Part shown: positions 20,989 through 30,512 of the stretch, piece after piece
Layout: every line of letters starts with the position of its first letter
How positions within the stretch are numbered: the stretch's first letter is position 1
DNA from: Cordylochernes scorpioides
Lineage: Eukaryota; Arthropoda; Arachnida; Pseudoscorpiones; Chernetidae
Direction of reading: 5' to 3'
Length of the DNA: 64,000 bases
Assembly: GCA_030710605.1 (NCBI GenBank)
Contig: CP092880.1
Span: 26,288,274 to 26,352,273 of the forward strand
Program-made: the position numbers and the translations under genes
The notes under the pieces: model-generated
Told to the model about the DNA's origin: nothing
The model's input: the letters and a program-made list of their open reading frames with translations, nothing else
Database searches by the model: none

Positions 20989-21195
20989 CACAGGTCTACA
21001 AAAAAAAACCTTTTTTTTTGCCGGAGAAAACCTGATGTTGATTCTAATGTAACTTTTCATTCTGAATTCAAAAATGAAATCAGAAATTTTCCCTCACCCA
21101 TAGTTCTTGCAGAATAACCATTTTTTCTATAAATTGGTATATACAGTAATAATGCTGAAAATGTTACATAAGCATTTTTTAAGTAAACATCATTA
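20989..21195 (+). repeat. Left terminal inverted repeat
   Basis: Shares with the complement of 23405-23609 the words aacctgatg, gtaacttttcat, aattttcc.tcaccca and attacatta, in order. Confidence 0.78.
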
Positions 21196-21558
21196 CATTA
21201 GCTAGCGCTTTATTTTTGACAAGAAGAGTTGATATGTGGGGCTAAAAGCTTTATTTTATTTGTTATTAATTAAATTTTGCTCTTTAAGAATCATAAATAT
21301 TAATTTAAATAACAAATTATTGAATTTTTAATTAAAAATGTTTATTTTATAATGCAATCTGTTTTGATTTCAACTAAAAAATAACGACAAGCTCTGGAAT
21401 GCTATTTGCTGAATAACAGTTTTAATATATATTTAAATTGAACCTAACGATTTGTGTTAATAGATTTGCATCAGAAGTGATAGGTAAATTTGAAGTGATC
21501 AGTTTATTCTTCTTTATCGATTTGCTTTTAAAAATCGTGTGCACTAGACTGTGTCAAT

Positions 21559-23221
21559 ATGCCGAGGCGTTGCATTAATATCCCTGATATTTTCTGTTAC
21601 ATTTGTCGGGAATTAACTTTCAAAGTTCAAAGGCGAAACTTCACACCGCTCATCAAAAAGTGCTATCAACTTTATTTTGGCTGTAAAGTCGGTGACCAAG
21701 ATAAGACTTGGGCTCCTCATCATTGTTGTGAAATTTGTGCTCGACGTCTTACAGGGTGGATTAAAGGTGAACGTCATATGCCTTTTGCGGTTCCAATGAT
21801 ATGGAGGGAACCTGAAGACCATTCTTCAGACTTATTTTTGTTTGAAGAAGACTACAGGTATTACATCCAAATCAAGACATACAGTTGAATATCCAGATTT
21901 GCCTTATGCTATGAGACCGGTTCCTCATAGTGATATTTTACCTGTGCCAGCCTCCTGAAAATGTAATATTTAGTGACGATGATTCAGATAGACGAGAGCA
22001 ACAGTTGGATGACGCAAATTTTGAAGCAGGTGCTTCATCTGAACCTCATTTGTTAACTCAAAGAGATTTGAACGACCTCGTGCGTGATTTAGATTTATCC
22101 AAAAAACAGAGGGAACTTTTAGGATCTAGGTTGAAAGACTGGAATCTGCTGCATAAAGGCACAAAAGTATGCTTTTTTCGCAAGCGTCAATATGAATTTC
22201 AAGACTTATTTTCACAAGAGAATGATTTAGTATATTGCAATGATGTTTTTAGTCTAATGGAAGCGCTTGGTCATGACCATGATACAGAAGAGTGGCGTTT
22301 ATTCGTTGATTCTTCAAAAATTAGTTTGAAAGCTGTTCTCCTTCACAACGGAAATAAATTCCCATCAGTGCCAATAGCCCATGCATCCAACATGAAAGAG
22401 ACTTACGAAAACATGAAACTGCTTTTGAAAAAGATAGAATATGAAAGATATGGTTGGAAAATATGCAGCGATTTGAAAATCATTGCTCTCTTGCGTGGAT
22501 TACAGCTTGGATATACAAAATTTTGTTGTTTTCTGTGTGAGTGGGATAGCAGGGATAAGGAAAGGCATTACATTAAAAAAAGCTGGCCAAACCGTGAAAT
22601 CTCTACTCCAGGACATAAAAATATTGTAAATCCTCCCCTGATCTATTCAGAAAATATTTACTTACCACACACACACCATTACATATTAAACTGGAATTAA
22701 TGAAGAATTGTGTCAAGGCAATGGATCGAAATGCCAGTGGATTCGCCTACCTAAAACAAAAATGTTCTAGCATATGTGATGCGAAAATTAAAGAAGGCAT
22801 TTTCATTGGACCTCAGATTCGAGAATTGCTGCAGGATGGAAATTTTCAAAATAGTTTGAATGAAGTTGAAGTAGCATCATGGAATTCCTTTAAAAACGTT
22901 TGCAAGAAATTCTTAGGAAGTGTCAAGGTTGAAAATTACCCAGACATAGTTAATGATCTGTTGCTTTCCTACAAGGCACTGGGATGTAACAGGTCTCTCA
23001 AGATCCATTTCCTGCATTCACATCTGGATTTCTTTCCAGACAATCTTGGTGCAGTTAGCGATGAGCAGGGTGATAGGTTTCATCAAGATATATAGAGCAT
23101 GGAGAAGCGGTACCAAGGTAAATGGAGTCCCGTTATGCTTACTGACTACTGCTGGACACTCGAGAGGGATGTACCACAGGCAAAGTATGGAAGAAAATCC
23201 ACTGTCACTACTTTTCAATAA
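21559..23221 (+). pseudogene. Broken gene of multicopy transposon-borne protein (putative DDE transposase)
   Basis: ATG at 21559 opens a Cys-rich N-terminus (FCYICREL; HHCCEICARRL), then frame changes near 21850 and 21945, a long frame to about 22670 (LLTQRDLNDLV, LFVDSSKISLKAVLLHNGNK, ICSDLKIIALL, KFCCFLCEWDSR), a frame change in a CA run, then LKIHFLHSHLDFFPDNLG and SDEQGDRFHQ. A TAG follows at 23093-23095, after which the family's C-terminal stretch (WSPVMLTDYCW) continues to TAA at 23219. The family recurs in many invertebrate genomes as an unnamed protein. I infer an RNase H-fold transposase with candidate acids D (22308), D (22470) and E (23063) and a CxxC insert. Not functional here. 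Confidence 0.75.
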
Positions 23222-23404
23222 AATAAATATATTTCGTTCATATAGGCCTATATATTAAAAACATTTCCAAATTTCAAGTAGGTGTATCTCAAAAATCTTG
23301 CGTGATAGAAAAAAACTAATGGTATATTTGAAATCAGCACAAAGAGTTAAATTTAGATAAAATTCTGTTTCTTTTGGGGCAAAGAAAAATAATTTTTGAT
23401 AAAC

Positions 23405-23609
23405 CAGTGTAATGTAATAAGGTTTATGGAAAAATACTTACATAATATTTTTTGCATTTTTTGCTGTATTTATCCCAATACCAAAAAAAGGCTGTCACAC
23501 AAAAACCATGGGTGATGGAAAATTTATGATTAGGTTTTTGAGTTCAGCATGAAAAGTTACACTAGAAACACCATCAGGTTCTCTTGGGCAAAAATGTTGT
23601 TGACCAGTG
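23405..23609 (-). repeat. Right terminal inverted repeat
   Basis: Complement of the left arm. The terminal CACTG is intact at this end (CACAG at the left). Confidence 0.78.
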
Positions 23610-23612
23610 TTA

Positions 23613-23720
23613 TCGATAGTGTCGAATTACCATTTGTTATTTGATAGGCTGGAGGTCGGGACATCAAAACAGGGTCATATTATCGTAAAGTGGCAAATTA
23701 ATAAGGTTATGTTATATGAA
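23613..23720 (+). repeat. R8 repeat, right part
   Basis: Continues the sequence cut at 20985: 'atcgatagtgtcgaattac', then 'tttgataggctggaggtcgg'. Confidence 0.7.
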
Positions 23721-23721
23721 C

Positions 23722-23916
23722 AAGGCTGTCCCAAAAGTTCATAAACACTTGCCAAAAATTGAAATACCAATATTATTCGCCGTTATATATAATGCTTTGA
23801 ATTAAGTATAAAGTAATTTTATTATGTAGCATTATGTATCCACCGTAATAATATTATTCACCAAGAAATATGAAAATCAACATTTTAAGAAAAACACGAA
23901 TTTCTGGGACAACCTT
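23722..23916. mobile_element. Small mariner-like MITE
   Basis: Ends AAGGCTGTCCCAAAAGTTC and the complement of AAGGTTGTCCCAGAAATTC. About 195 bp, no coding capacity. Termini are of Tc1/mariner style. Exact ends are uncertain by a few bases. Confidence 0.65.
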
Positions 23917-23939
23917 ATATATAGAGAGAGAGAGAGAGA

Positions 23940-24240
23940 AATTATGCCAGGTGATTATAGGGCCTCAGGCCATGTGCCAGTAATTATGGGAGGTGCTTAT
24001 CTTCTTATCATACAGAGTAATTGGGTGTGTTTCCTGTTGATTAGAACACCTGAGGTACACAAAGGTAGGACTTTGCTTCATTGCCTGTTAACATTTAGCT
24101 GGGCTTAGTAGGACAGTCTTGATGTCTGGGGTACCAGGAGTACAAGATTCCAGACATACTGTCCTGCCCAGTGTCACTGAGGCAGTTAACAGGACTTGGG
24201 GAGTAATTATGGTTAAATGCCTTAATACTAGCAGTGCTAC
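23940..24240 (+). repeat. Dispersed repeat (ggtgattatagggcctc family)
   Basis: Copy of 9290-9535 and 40715-41010. Preceded by a short GA microsatellite. Confidence 0.7.
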
Positions 24241-24292
24241 AGTTTTGATATAGCAGTGCTATGATGTTAACCTACAAATACCTTGCTATATA

Positions 24293-24469
24293 CAGTAGAA
24301 CCTTCCTTTAGCGGACACCCTGCTAGCAGACACCTCTCTACAAAGGGCAGTTTTTCATTTACAAAATTACCATTTTTCCCTATTTAGCAACTTTCCAAGA
24401 GGACACCTCTCCCTAAAGGATAATTTGTCTCTACAATTAGGTGTCCTTTACTGGAAGGTAGTTCTACTG
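24293..24469 (+). mobile_element. MITE, CAGTAGAACCTC family, copy e
   Basis: CAGTAGAACCTTCC at the left with TA before it, GTTCTACTG at the right. Confidence 0.86.
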
Positions 24470-24645
24470 CATGAGAGAGAGAGAGAAGAGTGTAAAGCTA
24501 ATCTATATATATATAAATGAATGTATGTTTGTGTGTCCTTTATGACTGACCAAACCACTCATTGGATGCCATGAAACTTTGGGAAGTTATTTAGTATAAT
24601 ACTGGGAAGGTTTCTGAGAAATAATTTCTTGAATATCTTGAATAT

Positions 24646-24881
24646 TGTCAAGAAGCTAAGCGGCTCCAATCACGAGAGGCCCCATGGGACGTTTGTCAAT
24701 CATCGCTGGACACCGGGTGTGAGGGGTTCTGGGGAATCTGGCCGGCGGGGGGAGCTGAGGTCCCTCATTAGGATTAACCTTAACTTGGGGTAAGTTCTAC
24801 TTTATCCATCTCCCTATAAAAACCCCTTATAATAAATTAATTATCCCCAAATTTGCCCTTGCTTTATTTATCTCCGCGACA
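24646..24881 (+). repeat. 5' LTR of gypsy element
   Basis: Begins TGTCAAGAAGC and ends CTCCGCGACA. Contains TATAAA (24815-24820) and AATAAA (24831-24836), plausible promoter and polyadenylation signals. Differs from the 3' LTR at three sites (gctgg/gctag, ccttat/cctcat, aaattt/aaactt). Confidence 0.95.
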
Positions 24882-24886
24882 TATTT

Positions 24887-24904
24887 TGGCGGAGACGCTG
24901 GGTA
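24887..24904 (+). promoter_or_regulatory. Primer-binding site
   Basis: TGGCGGAGACGCTGGG starts five bases after the LTR end, with the TGG expected opposite a tRNA CCA end. The tRNA was not identified. Confidence 0.7.
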
Positions 24905-24981
24905 GCGTGACGGAACTTCGAAGAAGTCGACGTCTACAGGGACGTGAACCAATTCTTCAACCTTTGCCACAACTAATAGAA

Positions 24982-26136
24982 ATGGAAGACGACCACAGAC
25001 CTACTGTTAGCGGATCCTACCTCCCTTGTCAGCGCCAACGAGATCCTTCTACCTTTTCTGGAGATGGAAATATAAACCCTGGACAGTGGTTGAAAGAGTA
25101 CGAGAGAGTGTCGAAGTACAACAGATGGGACGAGACCATGAAGCTTGCCAACGTCGTATTTTACTTGAACGGAACTGCTGGAAGGTGGTTTGATAATAAC
25201 GAAGAATCACTCAACTCGTGGAGAAGCTTTGAAAACGCATTCCGCGGTGTGTTCGGACTGAAAGAGGATTCTGCTCGACGCGCCGAGGAAGTTCTGAAGT
25301 CAAGAGCACAGAAGGCCGAGGAATCCAGCGAGTCATATATCCAGGAGATTCTTAGTCTCTGCCACCAGGTGAACCCTCGCATGGAAGAAGGTGAGAGAGT
25401 TGCTCACATTATAAAGGGAATTTCGGAGGACACATACCAGGTATTGGTGGCGAAAGACATACAGACAGTAGATGAGATCCTGAAGTTTTGCCGTCATCTG
25501 ACAACCGTCAAGCAGCGGAGGATCGGCCGTACGAAATTCGCCAGGTTGTCAAACGTAATGCCCATTTCGTGTGTTGACGACTCAGACGACTTGGCCGCGT
25601 TAATTTGCCGCATCGTTAGAGAAGAGATACAAAAGGTTTTCTCAGCACCTGAAGTGATCAATCCTCTCCGAGAGGTGAACGCCATGGAACAGACTGTGAG
25701 GGAAGAGGTCAGCCGTGCTCTACAACCTACCAGACCACAAGTCAACGTGGTACAACAACAACCACGAACGCCCTATTATAATATCGACCGACCAACCCAA
25801 CCCAGGAAAACGGAACATTGGAGAACCTACGACGACAAACCTATCTGCTTCCACTGCGGACGACCCGGACATGTCGTCCGTTATTGTAGGGAACGACGGC
25901 AGGTCTTCGCTGAAGCCAGGTCAAGGAATGGCGGAGAAGGAAGAAATGTTGGATTTTCGAGTCGACCCCCGAGATATGACGCCGACGACGACTATGTAAC
26001 GCCCCAAACCTCGACGTACTTCTACCGGAGCTCTTCCCCACATCCAAGCCGCGCAAGGTCGCCAGCCCGAAGACAATCCCAGTCGCCAGCCCGTCGTTTC
26101 AGCCGTTCTCCCATGCCTCAGAATGTGAAAACCTAA
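24982..26136 (+). CDS. gag: Gag polyprotein of gypsy element
   Basis: 384 codons from the first in-frame ATG (MEDDHRP). The frame is open further upstream (TELRRSRRLQGREP), so a non-ATG or earlier start cannot be excluded. Residues from about 30 to 180 resemble retrotransposon capsid (FSGDGNINPGQWLKEYE, LNGTAGRWF). A single zinc knuckle C-X2-C-X4-H-X4-C (C289, C292, H297, C302) is followed by an Arg/Ser-rich tail (RARSPARRQSQSPARR) suited to RNA binding. It forms the particle that packages the element RNA. The stop at 26134-26136 lies inside the overlapping pol frame, which is shifted by -1, so Pol is probably made by frameshifting. It looks intact. Confidence 0.9.
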   Translation: MEDDHRPTVSGSYLPCQRQRDPSTFSGDGNINPGQWLKEYERVSKYNRWDETMKLANVVFYLNGTAGRWFDNNEESLNSWRSFENAFRGVFGLKEDSARRAEEVLKSRAQKAEESSESYIQEILSLCHQVNPRMEEGERVAHIIKGISEDTYQVLVAKDIQTVDEILKFCRHLTTVKQRRIGRTKFARLSNVMPISCVDDSDDLAALICRIVREEIQKVFSAPEVINPLREVNAMEQTVREEVSRALQPTRPQVNVVQQQPRTPYYNIDRPTQPRKTEHWRTYDDKPICFHCGRPGHVVRYCRERRQVFAEARSRNGGEGRNVGFSSRPPRYDADDDYVTPQTSTYFYRSSSPHPSRARSPARRQSQSPARRFSRSPMPQNVKT

Positions 26137-26222
26137 GTGGAGCGGCTTCTAACGGGGGTGAGGTCGCCATTGAGGAAAATCCTCCAGGGTATATCGCCGC
26201 TAAATTAAAAGAAAATTTTGTT

Positions 26223-28634
26223 ATGGTCGAAATAAATGGACGCAAAATTAAAGCATTGGTGGATTCAGGAGCCGACTTTTCTGTTATTTCAGACAAATTT
26301 CGACGCGAACTAAAGACACCTCTCTTCAAAGAACCAGGTCCCATTCTTAAAGCTGCAAACAAAAATTTAATAGAGACCCTAGGAAAATGTGTCCTGAACA
26401 TAGAAGTTAATGGTCTGAATATCTCATTTGAATTCGTTGTTATGGTGGAATGCAGCCATGACATCATATTTGGATGGGACTTCTTCAAGGCCACCGAAGC
26501 CGTCATTGATTGTGGCAGAAATGAACTCCATCTCGGGGAAACCTCCGTCCTGGAATCTCGAGAGGAGGAAAACCAGAGATTGTTTGCTTCCGACGACTTT
26601 GTCATCCCGCCTAAATCAATAAAGAAGATCAGTGTGATAAACGAAGAAATATGTGGTGTTAGAGATGTTTTAGTCTCAACTTCTAAGGACTTATTATTAA
26701 GAAAGGAAGTTCTTATACCAAACTCATTGGTTACATTTCGACACGGCCGAGGTAGCATTTGGGTGGCGAATGGAGCGTCTTGGCCGCAACTGATTCCATC
26801 AGGAATGAATATGTGCACCATGGAAAGTTATGAGAATGGGAATATCTGCAATATTATTGAATCCAGCGATAAGTTACAAGAAACGCAGCTAAAGTCACGT
26901 GAATGGTCACAGAAGATAAACCTTACTCTAGATCCAGGGCTGTCTGAAATTCAAAGGTTACAGCTTGTTTCATGCCTTGACGAGTTTATTGGCATATTTG
27001 ACTTTGGGAGTACTCCTATTAAGCCCACCAGTACTGTGAAGCACAAGATAAACACAGGCGACCAGTCTCCTATCAAACAGCGGCCCTATAGAGTAGCACC
27101 AAGTGAACGACGACTAATTCAAGATGAAGTGAACAAGATGATTGAAAATCACATCGTGAAGCCCTCTGAAAGTCCTTGGTCATCTCCAGTTATTCTAGTT
27201 CGAAAGAAAGACGGGACCTGGAGATTCTGCGTAGATTACCGTCGATTAAATAAGATAACAAAAAAAGATGTTTACCCGCTGCCACGCATTGACGATGCCT
27301 TGGACAGTTTAGCCGGCTCTAGTTACTTCTCCACGATGGATCTTCGGTCCGGGTATTGGCAGATTGAAGTGGACGAAAAGGACAGGGAGAAAACTGCTTT
27401 CATCACTCCAGATGGGCTGTATGAATTCCAAGTAATGCCCTTCGGTCTTTGCAACGCTCCAGCAACGTTTGAAAGGATGATAGATAGTGTTCTGGGCAGT
27501 CTTAAATGGAACATGTGCCTTTGCTACCTGGACGACATCGTAGTTTACGCACCTACCTTTGAGGAACATCTACGTCGTCTACAACTTGTATTAAGCTGCA
27601 TCCAGAAAGCTGGACTAAGCTTGAACCACAAAAAGTGTCTTTTTGGATCAAGGAGGATAAAGATTTTGGGACACCTTGTTGACGCCAATGGAATTCATCC
27701 AGATCCAGATAAAGTTGAAGCCGTCTCTAAATTTCCGAGGCCAAGGAATATCTCTGAACTGAAGAGCTTTCTTGGATTATGTTCCTATTACCGAAGATTT
27801 ATTGAGAACTTTGCCGGCAAAGCTAGATCTTTGCATGACCTACTGAAGACTGAAAAACAATTTTATTGGGATGCAGCTCAAGAGAAAGCGTTTGAAGTCC
27901 TTAAAACAGCTCTAATTTCAGAGCCTGTCTTAGGACACTTTGATGAATCCGCTGATACCCATCTACACACGGATGCAAGCGGACATGGTATTGGAGCTGT
28001 TCTTCTACAAATACAAGGTGGAAAGGAGCGGCCTATAGCTTATGCATCTAGAAGCTTGACAAAGGCTGAAAATAACTATTCTACAACGGAAAAAGAATGC
28101 CTTGCTGTAGTCTGGTCTATTAGCAAATTCCGCCCATATTTGTTTGGTCGACCATTCACGGTTGTCACTGACCATCATTCTCTATGTTGGTTGGTAGGGC
28201 AGAAAGATCCTTCTGGCCGTTTGGCAAGATGGGCGCTGAAGTTGCAAGAATTTGACGTGACCGTTATCTACAAGAGCGGACGCAAACATAAGGATGCCGA
28301 TTGTCTGTCAAGGAGCCCGCTTGAGAACGATCAACCAAGTGCTGTGATGTCACTAACCAACGTCGATATAGAACAGACTAAAGACCCGGATTTAGCTAAA
28401 ATAATCGATAATTTAAACTCGGGCTACACCAGAAAGGAATTCAGCATTATCGACGGCATCTTATACAAGAAAAACTATAGCACAACTGGAAGACCCTGGC
28501 TTATGATGATCCCTAAGCACTTAAGATCGGAAGTTATGGCAGATTTACATGATGCTCCTACAGCTGGGCATTTGGGTTTCGCCCGGACGTATGACAAAGT
28601 CAAAAAAACGATTCTATTGGCCTGGCCTTTATAG
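26223..28634 (+). CDS. pol: Pol polyprotein, protease-RT-RNase H part
   Basis: 803 codons from the first ATG, though the frame is open back into gag in the -1 phase, so the real product is probably Gag-Pol. Order: aspartic protease with VDSGAD (residues 13-18); reverse transcriptase from about 250 to 480 (SPVILVRKKDGTWRFCVDYR, QVMPFGLCNAPATF) with catalytic YLDD at 435-438; RNase H with HTDASGHG (Asp584), TEKECLAVVW and VTDHHSL. The frame then enters the integrase zinc domain (two His) and is cut off by a shift in a run of seven A's (28602-28608), ending 28634. All visible catalytic residues are present. Confidence 0.93.
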   Translation: MVEINGRKIKALVDSGADFSVISDKFRRELKTPLFKEPGPILKAANKNLIETLGKCVLNIEVNGLNISFEFVVMVECSHDIIFGWDFFKATEAVIDCGRNELHLGETSVLESREEENQRLFASDDFVIPPKSIKKISVINEEICGVRDVLVSTSKDLLLRKEVLIPNSLVTFRHGRGSIWVANGASWPQLIPSGMNMCTMESYENGNICNIIESSDKLQETQLKSREWSQKINLTLDPGLSEIQRLQLVSCLDEFIGIFDFGSTPIKPTSTVKHKINTGDQSPIKQRPYRVAPSERRLIQDEVNKMIENHIVKPSESPWSSPVILVRKKDGTWRFCVDYRRLNKITKKDVYPLPRIDDALDSLAGSSYFSTMDLRSGYWQIEVDEKDREKTAFITPDGLYEFQVMPFGLCNAPATFERMIDSVLGSLKWNMCLCYLDDIVVYAPTFEEHLRRLQLVLSCIQKAGLSLNHKKCLFGSRRIKILGHLVDANGIHPDPDKVEAVSKFPRPRNISELKSFLGLCSYYRRFIENFAGKARSLHDLLKTEKQFYWDAAQEKAFEVLKTALISEPVLGHFDESADTHLHTDASGHGIGAVLLQIQGGKERPIAYASRSLTKAENNYSTTEKECLAVVWSISKFRPYLFGRPFTVVTDHHSLCWLVGQKDPSGRLARWALKLQEFDVTVIYKSGRKHKDADCLSRSPLENDQPSAVMSLTNVDIEQTKDPDLAKIIDNLNSGYTRKEFSIIDGILYKKNYSTTGRPWLMMIPKHLRSEVMADLHDAPTAGHLGFARTYDKVKKTILLAWPL

Positions 28635-29667
28635 AACTGTTCGCCAATATGTAAGCCATTGTCGGGAGTGTCAACGAAGGAAGAAATTACCTCGACGTCC
28701 GGCTGGACAACTTGTATCCATACCGCCCGTAGAAAAGCCATTCTATAAAGTCGGGGTTGATCTCCTTGGAAGATTTCCAGTTTCTAAAGATGGAAACCGT
28801 TGGATCATTGTGTGCACCGATTATATGACAAGGTATGCCATAACGAAAGCGATCCCAGACGGAGGAGCAATCGAAACAGCTAAGTTCCTGGTTGAAGACG
28901 TCATCTTGAAGCATGGAGCTCCTAGAGAAATGATAACAGATCGCGGCAGAAATTTCATTTCTCAAGTAATAAAAGAGATCAATGCTCTGTGCGGAATTGT
29001 GCACAGATTTACAACGGCCTACCATCCCCAGACCAACGGCCTGACTGAAAGGTTCAACAAAACTCTGGGAGACATGCTGTCCATGTACACAGGTGTTGAG
29101 CAGAAGGACTGGGACCAAGTTTTGCCCTATGTAACTTTTGCTTACAACACTGCTAAACAGGAGGCGACCGGCTACACCCCGTTCTTTCTTGTCCACGCCC
29201 GCGAGGCCGAGACCTACATCGATGCCGTACTACCCTACCTACCAGATGAGATCTCTAACGACTACGTTGGAGAACTTGTGACCAGAGCTGAGGAAGCGCG
29301 TCAACTCTCCCGATCACGCCTTCTACAATCACAGGCGAAAGACCGTAGACTATACGACCAGAAACATACTCCAGTCTATTACCAGAAGGATGATCTTGTG
29401 TGGGTTTTTACTCCCATCCGAAAAGTAGGACTATCAGAAAAGCTACTGAAGAGATACTTCGGTCCCTATAAGGTGACCAAGAAGCTTTCAGAAGTTACGT
29501 ATGAAGTAGAGCCCGTGGACCCCTCTCCCCGATCACGGAAAGCCAAGGATATCGTCCATGTCATTCGGATGAAGCCCTACCTGGACCCTGAAGAACAACA
29601 TTCTATTCTGCTAGGGAACACCAGCCGTGATAGATTTCCTTCCAGAACAAGGGCTGAGACAAGCTAA
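28549..29667 (+). CDS. pol: Pol, integrase part (separate frame)
   Basis: 372-codon frame; the native sequence starts near codon 18 (KKRFYWPGL). It completes the HHCC zinc domain (CRECQ), then the catalytic core with D71 (VGVDLLG), D131 (ITDRGRNF) and E167 (GLTERFN). Exactly 35 residues separate D131 and E167, the D,D35E signature. The C-terminus has a GPY/F-like segment (LLKRYFGPYKV) and no chromodomain that I can see. It inserts the cDNA copy into the genome. The only lesion is the upstream one-base shift. Confidence 0.92.
   Translation: MMLLQLGIWVSPGRMTKSKKRFYWPGLYRTVRQYVSHCRECQRRKKLPRRPAGQLVSIPPVEKPFYKVGVDLLGRFPVSKDGNRWIIVCTDYMTRYAITKAIPDGGAIETAKFLVEDVILKHGAPREMITDRGRNFISQVIKEINALCGIVHRFTTAYHPQTNGLTERFNKTLGDMLSMYTGVEQKDWDQVLPYVTFAYNTAKQEATGYTPFFLVHAREAETYIDAVLPYLPDEISNDYVGELVTRAEEARQLSRSRLLQSQAKDRRLYDQKHTPVYYQKDDLVWVFTPIRKVGLSEKLLKRYFGPYKVTKKLSEVTYEVEPVDPSPRSRKAKDIVHVIRMKPYLDPEEQHSILLGNTSRDRFPSRTRAETS
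28602..28608 (+). other. Frame-breaking A7 run in pol
   Basis: One A more than the reading frame needs. Upstream the frame carries the two zinc His, downstream the two zinc Cys (CRECQ) in another phase. It may be a real mutation, a homopolymer sequencing error or, less likely, a programmed slip site. Confidence 0.85.
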
Positions 29668-29692
29668 TCAGCGGGTCGCTGTTTTTTTTTCT

Positions 29693-29705
29693 AAGGAGGG
29701 AATAA
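29693..29705 (+). promoter_or_regulatory. Polypurine tract
   Basis: AAGGAGGGAATAA directly before the 3' LTR, the expected plus-strand primer site. Confidence 0.85.
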
Positions 29706-29941
29706 TGTCAAGAAGCTAAGCGGCTCCAATCACGAGAGGCCCCATGGGACGTTTGTCAATCATCGCTAGACACCGGGTGTGAGGGGTTCTGGGGAATCTG
29801 GCCGGCGGGGGGAGCTGAGGTCCCTCATTAGGATTAACCTTAACTTGGGGTAAGTTCTACTTTATCCATCTCCCTATAAAAACCCCTCATAATAAATTAA
29901 TTATCCCCAAACTTGCCCTTGCTTTATTTATCTCCGCGACA
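29706..29941 (+). repeat. 3' LTR of gypsy element
   Basis: 236 bp, three differences from the 5' LTR. AATAAA at 29891-29896. Confidence 0.95.
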
Positions 29942-30512
29942 ATATCCTTAGAGTTATTTGCAGATTTGTAGATTTAACTCGAAAGCAGCGCCCCATTGCG
30001 ACGATGATAAAATGTTTTTTTTTATCTATAAGTTTTATTATCACTAAGTTTATTATCTTAAAGATTATTCATCAAAATAAGAGTTTCTACCTATTAATTG
30101 CGCACAAGTCAAAGTTAGTTATCGAATATTTTTCAAGGGACCGGGAAAAAAATGTTCACTAGATAAAACGATGATTTTGTAATGTAGAAAATTAGGAAAG
30201 ACAATTTTCAGGATGACACGGCAATTTATTTGAGACAAGAATAATATACAATTCCAAGGCAAGATACTATTCCTTAACTTCCAATTACCGAGGGAACCAA
30301 TTAATATTGATTTTATTCAACTTATCGAGTATTTTTCAAGGGACCGGGAAAAAATGTTCACTTTATCGAGAGATTCAAATTTACGAGTTTCAAATTATAA
30401 AAATATATCTATTATTTTTTTTTATAAGTTTATAGAGAATTGTTTTAACAAATGTTCGTTAGACAAACTTTTACTCGGGTAAAACTCGGGCGAAGCCGGG
30501 TACGTCCGCTAG

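Larger units (their letters stand above)
20989..23609 (+). mobile_element. CACTA/EnSpm-like DNA transposon with long terminal inverted repeats
   Basis: Begins CACAGGTCTAC and ends with the complement of CACTGGTCAAC, flanked by the 3-bp duplication TTA. Inverted arms of about 200 bp (20989-21195 and 23405-23609) are diverged but alignable throughout. A second, direct copy of the right arm lies at 23290-23412. CAC...GTG ends with a 3-bp duplication are the hallmark of the CACTA (EnSpm) group. The element is 2.6 kb, carries one broken gene, and sits in an R8 repeat whose uninterrupted copies at 8600 and 40560 give the empty site. Confidence 0.8.
24646..29941 (+). mobile_element. Young Ty3/gypsy LTR retrotransposon, nearly complete
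   Basis: Two 236-bp LTRs (TGT...ACA) differ at three visible sites. A short duplication (ATAT) flanks the element. Order: 5' LTR, primer-binding site, gag, pol (protease, RT, RNase H, integrase), polypurine tract, 3' LTR. There is no envelope frame between integrase and the tract. One extra A in an A run breaks pol. Coding DNA is distinctly GC-richer than its surroundings, consistent with recent arrival. Confidence 0.96.
24502..30512 (+). mobile_element. Helitron-like element, split by a gypsy insertion
   Basis: Starts A|TCTATATATATATAAATG and ends ...TCCGCTAG|T. A GC hairpin (CTCGG/CCGGG around 30485-30500) lies just upstream of CTAG. Insertion between A and T without duplication, a 3' CTAG and a terminal hairpin are Helitron traits. 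About 0.7 kb without the 5.3-kb gypsy inside. The locus at 41285-41330 is a related sequence lacking it (agcttatttaata), supporting both ends. It encodes no Rep/helicase, so it is non-autonomous. Confidence 0.78.

Noticed and set aside
25161-29196. Minus-strand and alternate-frame frames over the gypsy element (for example 26099-26821, 28687-29196)
   Set aside because: Shadows of gag and pol; the plus-strand frames carry all recognised motifs.
29668-29692. Envelope gene of the gypsy element
   Set aside because: Only about 25 bases lie between the integrase stop and the polypurine tract, so there is no room for env.
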